A stretch of 7,621 nucleotides of DNA, taken from contig JAFYRC010000109.1 in the NCBI GenBank assembly GCA_017547065.1, forward strand, positions 1 through 7,621, given 5' to 3'. Shown here piece by piece: positions 1-6,455 of the stretch (the first letter of the stretch is position 1; each line of letters opens with the position of its first letter). The notes under the pieces are model-generated. The model was not told the origin of the DNA. It did no database searches and saw only the letters and a program-made list of their open reading frames with translations. The position numbers were made by a program, and so were the translations under genes. The DNA is from Tidjanibacter sp. (lineage in GTDB: Bacteria > Bacteroidota > Bacteroidia > Bacteroidales > Rikenellaceae).

Positions 1-2
1 AC

Positions 3-698
3 AACAAGGAACGATTTGAAATTGATATAATGTATACAGCAGACAAGCGGGAGGGTAACCACCTCTGCGACATATTGTTCCGACTCTTTGGACACGCCAG
101 CATAAGCATCTCCCACGCCGGTCGACACATTTACGTTGACCCATGCTTGAGCGAGAGCGACTACGTTGGCCTGCCCAAGGCGGATCTCATACTTGTAACC
201 CACCACCACGACGACCACTTCGATCCCAAAGCTATCGACTACCTCTCGAAGGCAGCAACGATGGTGGTGTGTCCCACCCATATGGCCGAGCAGATTGATG
301 GTGCACTTGACCTCGGTCCCGGCCAAAGGATGCACCTTATGCCGTGGGGTATGGTGGAAACCGTGGCGGCCTACAATATTGAGCGCCCGCAGTACCACCC
401 CAAGGAGAGGGGCGACGTGGGTTATGTGCTCACCATTGCAGGCAAGCGCGTCTACATTGCGGGCGACACGGAGCAGACCCCCGAAATGGTGGCCGTGCCC
501 GACGTTGATTACCTCTTCCTGCCCGTAAACCTCCCCTACACGATGACCGTGGAGTCGGCAGTTGATGCGGCCCGCAAGATTAACCCCAAGGTGTTCTATC
601 CCATCCACACCATCGGCACTCCGCAGGAGGAGATTGACCGCATCCCCGAACTGTTGGCCGACACCGACATCAAGGTGGTAATTGCCCCGATGGAGTAG
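3..698 (+). CDS. MBL-fold metal-dependent hydrolase (UlaG-like), 5' end probably outside window
   Basis: This encodes a metallo-beta-lactamase-fold hydrolase of the UlaG-like group (COG2220); its substrate cannot be told from sequence. Numbering from the ATG at 30, the metal-binding HxHxDH motif is seen as HHHDDH (His58, His60, Asp62, His63). It is followed by AGDTE (Asp146) and a late PIH (His193), the expected order of ligands. An early GHAS (21-24) and YVDP (35-38) fit the first strands of the fold. The ATG at 30 gives 222 aa, but the frame stays open to the left edge. The residues before it (ERFEID) resemble the segment that precedes the first strand in longer, secreted Bacteroidales homologues as I recall them. 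The true start, possibly with a signal peptide, is therefore probably upstream. The gene is 49 bases before gcvP with no terminator between, so co-transcription is possible. A functional link to glycine cleavage is not shown. Confidence 0.85.
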   Translation, partial: NKERFEIDIMYTADKREGNHLCDILFRLFGHASISISHAGRHIYVDPCLSESDYVGLPKADLILVTHHHDDHFDPKAIDYLSKAATMVVCPTHMAEQIDGALDLGPGQRMHLMPWGMVETVAAYNIERPQYHPKERGDVGYVLTIAGKRVYIAGDTEQTPEMVAVPDVDYLFLPVNLPYTMTVESAVDAARKINPKVFYPIHTIGTPQEEIDRIPELLADTDIKVVIAPME

Positions 699-747
699 AG
701 TGGGGGAGTACGAGAAAGACGAAAATTGACTTAAAACACAGACATAG

Positions 748-3561
748 ATGCTTGAACAATTCGTAGGCCGTCACATCGGCCCCTCGGAAGAGGAAATCAA
801 ACAAATGCTCGCCACCATTGGCGTGAAGAGTGTGGACGAACTCATCGGTCAGGTGATGCCCCACAGTATCAGGTTGCACAAGCCACTGGCTCTCGACGAG
901 CCTATGACTGAGGTGCAGTTTGCATCCCACATCCGTGCGCTGGCCGACCGCAATCAGACCTTGCGCTCGTTTATCGGTATGGGATACTATCCCAACTCGA
1001 TGCCCGCTGCTATCCTCCGCAACGTATTCGAAAACCCCTCGTGGTACACCTCCTACACCCCCTACCAGGCCGAAATCTCGCAGGGTAGGTTGGAGGCCCT
1101 CTTGAACTTCCAGACTATGGTGACCTCGCTCACCGCAATGGAGATTGCCAACTGCTCGCTCTTGGATGAGGCTACCGCCACAGCCGAGGCTATGCTGATG
1201 ATGTATGCCCTGCGCAGTAGGGATCAGCAGAAGCAGGGCGTGAACGTTCTCTTTGTAGATAGCAACATCTTCCCCCAGACGCTCGACGTGTTGCTCACTC
1301 GTAGTGAGCCCTTCGGTATTGAGCTTGTGGTGGACGACTATGAGAGCTATGAGTTCTCGGGCAGGGAGTTTGGCGCCATCGTGCAGTACCCCGCAGCCGC
1401 AGGTGAAGTGAGGGACTATGAGTTCTTCGCACAGAAGGCTCACGAGGTGGGAGTTAAGGTGGCCGCTGTGTGTGACCTTATGAGCCTTGTGCTGCTGAAA
1501 GCCCCCGCAGAGTGGGGTGCCGACATTGCCGTTGGCTCGTCGCAGAGGTTCGGTCTGCCTATGGGCTTTGGTGGCCCCAGCGCAGGATATATGGCAACCA
1601 AGGATGCCTACAAACGTAATATGCCCGGCCGTATCATTGGCGTGTCGGTCGATAGGCTTGGCAACCGTGCCTTGCGTATGGCGCTCCAAACCCGCGAGCA
1701 GCACATCAAACGTGAGAAGGCAACTTCCAACATCTGTACCGCATCGGCTCTGATGGCCTCGATGTCGGGCCTCTATGCAGTCTACAACGGCCCCGAGGGC
1801 TTGGGCCGCATTGCTCGACACATCCACTCCCGTACCGTAGCCCTTGCTGAGGCTCTCAAACACCTCGGTTATGAGCTCCGTACGGAGGCCTATTTCGATA
1901 CCATTGAGGTGGGCGCCGAGGCAGCCGTGGTGCAGGACATTGCCCTGTCGCACGGTATCAACTTCTACTATCCCGCCGAGGATCGCGTGAGGTTGAGCCT
2001 CGATGAGATTACCACCGACGAGGAGGTAGTAGAGGTTGTGGAGATTTTTGCAGAGGCTGTTGGTCGTAAGGCCCCCAAGAGTGTGAAAATCAACGAGGAG
2101 GCGTCGGTAATTCCCGCTGCACTGGTGCGCCAGAGTGCAATCCTCACACAGCCTGTGTTCAACAAGTACCACTCCGAAACGGAACTTATGCGCTACATCA
2201 AGCGCCTCGAACACAGGGATATTTCGTTGGCCGACAGTATGATTTCGCTCGGCTCGTGTACGATGAAACTCAACCCTGCCGTGACGATGATGCCCCTCTC
2301 GTTGGCAGGCTTTGCAAATATGCACCCCTTCGCTCCCGAAGCACAGGCCGAGGGTTATATGACTATGATTGCCGAGCTCGAAAAGGACCTCGCAACCATC
2401 ACAGGCTTTGCTGGTTGTACCCTTCAGCCTAACTCGGGTGCTGCGGGCGAGTATGCCGGTTTGATGATTATCCGTGCCTACCACCAGAGCCGCTCGCAGG
2501 GCTATCGTAACATCATCCTCATTCCCTCGTCGGCCCACGGAACAAACCCCGCATCGGCTGCAATGGCAGGTATGAAAATTGTTACTGTAGCTTGTGATGC
2601 AAACGGCAACATCGACGTGGAGGACCTCAAAGCCAAAGCCGAGCAGTATGAAGCCGAGCTGGCAGGTCTGATGGTAACTTACCCCTCCACCCACGGTGTG
2701 TTCGAGAGCCGCATCAGGGAGATTGTCGACACGGTACACGAATTTGGCGGTCAGGTCTATATGGACGGCGCAAATATGAACGCCCAGGTGGGCCTCACCA
2801 ACCCCGGATTTATCGGTGCCGACGTGTGCCACCTCAACCTCCACAAGACCTTCGCTATGCCCCACGGTGGTGGTGGCCCCGGTGTAGGCCCCGTGTGTGT
2901 GGCCGAGCACCTGGTTAAGTTCCTTCCCTCACACTCGGTACAGTCGACCGGCGGCGAGGAGGGTATTACAGCTGTGTCGAGTTCGCCTTGGGGTAGCGCA
3001 CTGCTGTTGCCCATCACCTATGGCTATATCAAGATGTTGGGCGCAGAGGGTCTCCGCAAGGTTACCGAAACGGCCATCGTTAATGCCAACTATATGTCCT
3101 GCAAGCTCAAAGAGAGCTTCCGCACCTTCTACTCCGGTGAGAGCGGACGTGTGGGCCACGAGATGATTCTCGACCTTACCAACTTCCGCAAAGAGTATGG
3201 AGTGGAGGTTGGCGACGTTGCCCACCGATTGATGGACTACGGCTTCCACGCTCCAACCCTCTCGTTCCCTGTGCACGACACCCTGATGGTGGAACCCACC
3301 GAGAGTGAGTCGAAGGGCGAGATGGATCGCTTCTGCGATGCGCTCGTGAAAATTCTCCACGAGGCACAAACAACTCCTCAGATTGTCATCAACGCACCCT
3401 ACACGGCTGCCGAGGTGGTAGGAGAGTGGGCACACGAGTTCTCGCGCGAGGAGGCTGTCTATCCATTGGCTTGGGTGAAGGAGCAGAAGTTCTTCCCCTA
3501 TGTTACGAAGATCGACAACGGCTTTGGTGATAGGAACCTCGTGGCAGTTAACGAGGAGTAG
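748..3561 (+). CDS. gcvP: Glycine dehydrogenase (aminomethyl-transferring), P-protein of the glycine cleavage system
   Basis: This is the cytosolic PLP enzyme that decarboxylates glycine and passes the aminomethyl group to the lipoyl arm of GcvH; GcvT and Lpd complete the cycle. At 937 aa it is the single-chain form with both halves fused, close to the usual 950 or so. The N-terminal half begins with the typical FVGRHIGPSE and carries the non-catalytic GSSQRFGLP segment (263-271), where no Schiff-base lysine is present. The C-terminal half has GSCTMKLN (502-509), SSAHGTNPAS (His597), MDGANMN with Asp673 expected to contact the PLP ring nitrogen, and NLHKTF with Lys700 as the PLP lysine. The glycine-rich loop HGGGGPGVGP (706-715) follows. 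The ATG at 748 places the conserved N-terminus correctly. No gcvT, gcvH or lpd gene is in the window, and I see no glycine riboswitch in the 49-base gap upstream. No key residue is missing. Confidence 0.98.
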   Translation: MLEQFVGRHIGPSEEEIKQMLATIGVKSVDELIGQVMPHSIRLHKPLALDEPMTEVQFASHIRALADRNQTLRSFIGMGYYPNSMPAAILRNVFENPSWYTSYTPYQAEISQGRLEALLNFQTMVTSLTAMEIANCSLLDEATATAEAMLMMYALRSRDQQKQGVNVLFVDSNIFPQTLDVLLTRSEPFGIELVVDDYESYEFSGREFGAIVQYPAAAGEVRDYEFFAQKAHEVGVKVAAVCDLMSLVLLKAPAEWGADIAVGSSQRFGLPMGFGGPSAGYMATKDAYKRNMPGRIIGVSVDRLGNRALRMALQTREQHIKREKATSNICTASALMASMSGLYAVYNGPEGLGRIARHIHSRTVALAEALKHLGYELRTEAYFDTIEVGAEAAVVQDIALSHGINFYYPAEDRVRLSLDEITTDEEVVEVVEIFAEAVGRKAPKSVKINEEASVIPAALVRQSAILTQPVFNKYHSETELMRYIKRLEHRDISLADSMISLGSCTMKLNPAVTMMPLSLAGFANMHPFAPEAQAEGYMTMIAELEKDLATITGFAGCTLQPNSGAAGEYAGLMIIRAYHQSRSQGYRNIILIPSSAHGTNPASAAMAGMKIVTVACDANGNIDVEDLKAKAEQYEAELAGLMVTYPSTHGVFESRIREIVDTVHEFGGQVYMDGANMNAQVGLTNPGFIGADVCHLNLHKTFAMPHGGGGPGVGPVCVAEHLVKFLPSHSVQSTGGEEGITAVSSSPWGSALLLPITYGYIKMLGAEGLRKVTETAIVNANYMSCKLKESFRTFYSGESGRVGHEMILDLTNFRKEYGVEVGDVAHRLMDYGFHAPTLSFPVHDTLMVEPTESESKGEMDRFCDALVKILHEAQTTPQIVINAPYTAAEVVGEWAHEFSREEAVYPLAWVKEQKFFPYVTKIDNGFGDRNLVAVNEE

Positions 3562-3584
3562 GACACACCAAAATAACACACGGG

Positions 3585-3617
3585 GGAGGTTGGGGCCGAG
3601 GCTCTAACCTCCTTTTT
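3585..3617 (+). terminator. Rho-independent terminator after gcvP
   Basis: GGAGGTTGGGGC (3585-3596) pairs with GCTCTAACCTCC (3601-3612) over 12 positions including two G-U pairs. The loop is four bases, and TTTTT follows at 3613-3617. It lies 24 bases after the gcvP stop and before the promoter of the next operon, so it should separate the two transcription units. Confidence 0.85.
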
Positions 3618-3632
3618 GTAGGGAGATTAGAG

Positions 3633-3663
3633 TTGCGGTGTTGAAAGTTTTTTTCTATCTTTG
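3633..3663 (+). promoter_or_regulatory. Bacteroidota-type promoter for the FKBP lipoprotein operon
   Basis: TATCTTTG at 3656-3663 is an exact match to the Bacteroidota -7 box TAnnTTTG. A TTG at 3633-3635 lies 20 bases upstream, which fits the -33 box. The predicted transcript start falls only a few bases before the ATG at 3674, so the leader would be very short. The match and its position between a terminator and a lipoprotein gene are seen; activity is inferred. Confidence 0.65.
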
Positions 3664-3673
3664 CGAGTTGAGT

Positions 3674-4243
3674 ATGAATGGAAAGCAGAAAATAGCAGTC
3701 ATTTTGTTGGCTATGGGCCTGATTGTGAGTGCATTGGTTGGCTGTGAGGCCTCCGATGAGTTCGCTCCCAAGCAGCGCACACAAATCGAAAAGTATCTCG
3801 CAAGCAAGGGCGTAGAGTTCTCGCTTGTGGGCGATAGTGTGTTTGTGTATGTGGCAGGCAACAAACTCGCCGATGCAGGAATGCTCCCCGCCGAGCCCCA
3901 AACCATCGCCAAGGGCGACAGCTTGGTCTTCAACTTTGAGGCCTACACTTTTGCTTCCACCCCCGCCAACAAACCCTATTACACCAACAAAAAGTGGCTG
4001 ATGGATAAGTTCTATCCCACATTCGACTCATCCTATTGGGATTTTTCACCCCGCCGCATAAAGGTTGGCACGGGTGCCATACTAAAAGGACTCGAAGAGG
4101 CGTTAATGGGGCGTATGGAGGGTGACTCGGTTGCCGTGTTCCTCACCTCCAACAACGGCTATGGTGACCACGCATTGGGTAATGTGGACAAAAATACGGC
4201 CCTGATGTGGGTGCTCAACGTGGAGCAGATAAAGAAAAATTAG
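3674..4243 (+). CDS. FKBP-fold lipoprotein (putative peptidyl-prolyl isomerase)
   Basis: This encodes a 189-aa exported lipoprotein with one FKBP-like domain. The signal has a Lys-rich start, a hydrophobic stretch (7-22) and a good lipobox LVGC with lipidated Cys24. The following EASDE is acidic and could be a surface-export signal of the Bacteroidota type, but this is tentative. The domain covers roughly residues 75-185. TFDSS (116-120) matches the FKBP segment with the catalytic Phe-Asp pair (F117, D118). GLEEAL (139-144) matches the GWEEG helix start with Leu140 in place of Trp, and GYGD (162-165) matches the active-site Tyr. A GTG start at 3638 would be in frame, but it lies in the promoter and would add 12 residues before the signal peptide, so the ATG at 3674 is preferred. 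It is probably a folding factor at the outer membrane or periplasm; isomerase activity is unproven. It is co-transcribed with the next gene, 17 bases downstream. Confidence 0.82.
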   Translation: MNGKQKIAVILLAMGLIVSALVGCEASDEFAPKQRTQIEKYLASKGVEFSLVGDSVFVYVAGNKLADAGMLPAEPQTIAKGDSLVFNFEAYTFASTPANKPYYTNKKWLMDKFYPTFDSSYWDFSPRRIKVGTGAILKGLEEALMGRMEGDSVAVFLTSNNGYGDHALGNVDKNTALMWVLNVEQIKKN

Positions 4244-4260
4244 AGCAGATATTGACCATT

Positions 4261-5595
4261 ATGATAAAGACTCTCAAAATAGCATTTGCCGCCTTGGTGG
4301 CTATGGTGCTGGCTGTTGGCTGTGCAAAGAACAGCGGCCTTGACACCTCCGGCCACGAGAACCAAGCATTGGAGGCGTGGATGGAGAAAAACGTAGATTT
4401 CACGAAATATGCCGAGTGGATGAAGACCGACGACGGTACCTACATCCTCTGGCTGCGCAAAGCTCCCGTTCTGGACCCCAAGGTCGACACCCTCGCAGAG
4501 GAGAACGATTGGGTGCGTATTAACTACACGGGTAAGACCCTCGACGAGGATGTCTTCTACACCCGTAGCGCAGCGGTGGCAAAGGTGCAGGGTACCTACA
4601 ACCGCCGCACCCACTATGTGCCCGACTTTGTACACCTTCACAAAGAGAACTCCCTGTTGCCCAAAGGTACAAGGGAGGCACTGACCCATATGAGGGTTGG
4701 CGATATGGTGAGGGTTATTATGCCTTCGGGTAGCTATATGGCCGCGTCGGGCTACTCCTCCACCAATGTGGGCTACAACGGACAGTTTGGTCTGCCCGGT
4801 AGTGTACCCGTGATTGTCGACTCTTTGGAGCTGTTGGAGATGACCACCCAGCCCATCGAAGAGGAGGAGGTGGCCATTGGCGCCTATGTGGAGCGTTGGG
4901 GTATGAATGCTGCCGACTCGTTGAAGGGCTATAAGGGGCTCTATGTGCAACTGCAAAACCCATTCCCCTTCAAGAGGGACTCGGTGGTGAAGGACTCGAC
5001 TCTCACCTGCTACTACAAGGCATACTTCCTTGACGGTTTCGTGTTTGATAGCAACATCGACTCGGTGCAGATGAGGGCATGGGGCGAGATTTACAACGAG
5101 GGCCCGCTGACTTGGGATATGAAGAATACCGAGACCTCGATGATTGAGGGCTTCAAACAGGCTTGTTGTCAGGCTTGCTATGGCGACCACATCCGAACAA
5201 TCTTCACCTCGGCCTATGGCTATGGTATCTCGGGTAGCGCTGCCAAGTCGACCACGAGTGGCTCTTCGTCGTCCGATTACGACTACTCTTCCTACTACGA
5301 CTACCTCAACTATTACAGCTATATGAATAGTATGTATGGTGGTGGTTATGGTGGCTACGGCGGTTATGGCTATGGCGGCTACTATGATAGCTACTACGAC
5401 TCGATGTACTACGCATCGCTCTATAACCAGATGTACAACTCGTCGTCTTCGACCACTACCTCTACTGAGGATGAGGATGAGGAAACAAAGGTGATTATCA
5501 CCACGGAGATTCTCCCCTTCACCCCTCTGATTTTTGAGGTTTGGGTGTGTGAGGAGAATGGCGTAGAGAAGGCCCCCGACCATAGCTACTTGTAG
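4261..5595 (+). CDS. Two-domain FKBP-like lipoprotein with Tyr/Gly/Ser-rich insert
   Basis: This encodes a 444-aa lipoprotein. The signal peptide starts MIKTLKIAF and the likely lipidated residue is Cys21 (AVGC). Domain 1 (about 76-194) has WVRINYTGKT and ends with GLPGSVPVIVDSLEL, the FKBP pattern. However, F99 is followed by Tyr100 where FKBPs have the catalytic Asp, and Thr replaces the pocket Trp, so this domain is probably not an active isomerase. Domain 2 (about 230-430) has VFDSN (F262, D263), IEGFKQA with Phe for Trp, AYGYG (318-322), then, after an insert at about 324-415, ILPFTPLIFEV. The insert holds 21 Tyr in residues 340-392, GGY repeats, a Ser/Thr run and an acidic EDEDEE (403-408). 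A CCQAC cluster (302-306) is unusual for an exported protein. An in-frame ATG at 4207 overlaps the previous gene and would put 18 hydrophilic residues before the signal peptide, so the ATG at 4261 is chosen. It likely works with its 17-base upstream neighbour in envelope protein folding or assembly. Confidence 0.85.
   Translation: MIKTLKIAFAALVAMVLAVGCAKNSGLDTSGHENQALEAWMEKNVDFTKYAEWMKTDDGTYILWLRKAPVLDPKVDTLAEENDWVRINYTGKTLDEDVFYTRSAAVAKVQGTYNRRTHYVPDFVHLHKENSLLPKGTREALTHMRVGDMVRVIMPSGSYMAASGYSSTNVGYNGQFGLPGSVPVIVDSLELLEMTTQPIEEEEVAIGAYVERWGMNAADSLKGYKGLYVQLQNPFPFKRDSVVKDSTLTCYYKAYFLDGFVFDSNIDSVQMRAWGEIYNEGPLTWDMKNTETSMIEGFKQACCQACYGDHIRTIFTSAYGYGISGSAAKSTTSGSSSSDYDYSSYYDYLNYYSYMNSMYGGGYGGYGGYGYGGYYDSYYDSMYYASLYNQMYNSSSSTTTSTEDEDEETKVIITTEILPFTPLIFEVWVCEENGVEKAPDHSYL
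5335..5382 (+). repeat. In-frame GGY coding repeat
   Basis: Imperfect tandem codons for Gly-Gly-Tyr and Gly-Tyr run from Tyr359 to Tyr374 of the two-domain FKBP lipoprotein. Synonymous codons vary between units (ggt/ggc, tat/tac), which suggests the repeat is kept at the protein level and is not a fresh slippage product. It is the centre of a larger Tyr-rich segment at 5275-5436. Confidence 0.8.
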
Positions 5596-5624
5596 CGAAC
5601 GCTCCTCCGATGATAGGAATATAG

Positions 5625-5660
5625 AGAGCGGGACAGACCAAATTCGGTTTGTCCCGCTCT
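5625..5660. terminator. Shared hairpin terminator between convergent operons
   Basis: AGAGCGGGACAGACC (5625-5639) pairs with GGTTTGTCCCGCTCT (5646-5660) over 15 positions with one G-U pair and a six-base loop AAATTC. It sits between the stop of the FKBP lipoprotein (5595) and the minus-strand stop at 5679, so it could end transcripts from both sides. The T runs on either strand are short (TTTG on plus), so it may also act as an mRNA-stabilising 3' end. Confidence 0.75.
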
Positions 5661-5678
5661 TTGTATTCAGCGGTTTGT

Positions 5679-6455
5679 TTACCTGCGCTCGACGATGTCG
5701 TCGGGGGAGGTGATGACCAGTTGGTAGGAGTTGTGGAAGTAGCCGGCAATGCCGATGACCGAGCAGGCGGAGGTGGGCAATATGATGTCGTGGAAGTCGG
5801 AATGGCCGCTTGCACGCACTTCGAGAGTGTCGGTGGGTGGTTCCGTTGCAGTTGCGCTCACAAGGTGGCGGGAGATTCCCTCGCCCTTTACACCCAGGTG
5901 CTCGCCACCCTCCACAAAGCGCACTCCGTCCAGTCGCACAAGGGTGCTGATGTGTTGAGGCCCAAGGGATGCAATGCTTTCCAAGCGTTCCGCCCGTGGC
6001 TCCGTTCCCACACCGCAATGTTCCACCAGCGAGCACCACTGCGGCCACTCTATGGGACTCGTTTCATATCCATCGCCCGAGGGCGCTTCGCCCACCCTAA
6101 CTGAGTGCCCGTAGGCCCCAAGCGTGAGTCCGCAACACCTCACACGCAGGCTGTCACCCAATGAGTATGTTTCATAGAGGCGGGCGTTGTCAATAGAAAA
6201 CATAATGCCTCCCGTGTGATCTTGGAGGATGAGTTGATGATAGAGTTCTCCATAGCGGTCGGTGCCCACAACCACTCCTTCAATCACCACCTGCTCGGTA
6301 ATCCTCACAGGGTAGCCACGATAGAGGGCTTTGAGCGCACGAATGGAGAGTGTGCGCTCGGAGGGTTCCGTGGGGCCACAGCCAACACCCACAGCCATAA
6401 GGAGCGCAAGGGCCACTACACGGCCGAGCCTATTTTTGTGGTTGGATATCGTCAT
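5679..6455 (-). CDS. DUF5689-type lipoprotein, downstream copy
   Basis: This encodes a 258-aa predicted lipoprotein of unknown function. The start MTISNHKNRLGR followed by a hydrophobic stretch (13-25) and Cys26 looks like a lipoprotein signal, although Gly at position -3 (GVGC) is not a standard lipobox. Residues 36-130 follow the pattern I associate with DUF5689. A TISELKALY-like start (LSIRALKALYRG) is followed by VVIEGVVVGTDRYGELYHQL, LQDHTGG (77-83) and SLGDSLRVRCCGLTLGAYG. This region looks like an OB-fold barrel by its pattern of short strands. A second, similar-looking strand-rich part covers about 170-256 and ends LVITSPDDIVERR. The ATG lies inside the end of the preceding gene with a 26-base overlap, so translation is probably coupled. 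Longer in-frame starts upstream would place about 100 non-signal residues before the signal peptide and are rejected. Family assignment is from remembered sequence pattern, not from a search. Confidence 0.8.
   Translation of the reverse strand: MTISNHKNRLGRVVALALLMAVGVGCGPTEPSERTLSIRALKALYRGYPVRITEQVVIEGVVVGTDRYGELYHQLILQDHTGGIMFSIDNARLYETYSLGDSLRVRCCGLTLGAYGHSVRVGEAPSGDGYETSPIEWPQWCSLVEHCGVGTEPRAERLESIASLGPQHISTLVRLDGVRFVEGGEHLGVKGEGISRHLVSATATEPPTDTLEVRASGHSDFHDIILPTSACSVIGIAGYFHNSYQLVITSPDDIVERR

Noticed and set aside
699..747. Possible promoter or glycine riboswitch before gcvP
   Set aside because: The 49-base gap has no TAnnTTTG box and is too short for a glycine aptamer, so co-transcription with the hydrolase gene is the simpler reading.
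670..2910. A 746-codon open frame on the minus strand antisense to gcvP
   Set aside because: It is a mirror of the gcvP codon pattern. Its translation is His/Gly/Val-rich with no domain or membrane pattern, while the plus strand is an unambiguous full-length gcvP.
4207..4260. Upstream ATG as start of the two-domain FKBP lipoprotein
   Set aside because: It would overlap the previous gene and bury the lipoprotein signal behind 18 charged residues. The ATG at 4261 gives a proper signal peptide.
748..5595. gcvP and the FKBP pair as one operon
   Set aside because: The strong hairpin with T run at 3585-3617 and the promoter at 3633-3663 separate them.
4240..6048. A 602-codon open frame on the minus strand antisense to the FKBP lipoprotein and running into the convergent gene
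   Set aside because: It crosses the hairpin terminator and overlaps parts of two well-supported genes in other frames. Its low-complexity Val/Ile/His runs are the reverse complement of the Tyr/Gly/Ser codons.
5649..6104. A 151-codon plus-strand frame antisense to the downstream DUF5689-type gene
   Set aside because: It begins inside the terminator arm, has no recognisable domain or signal, and lies fully opposite a supported lipoprotein gene.
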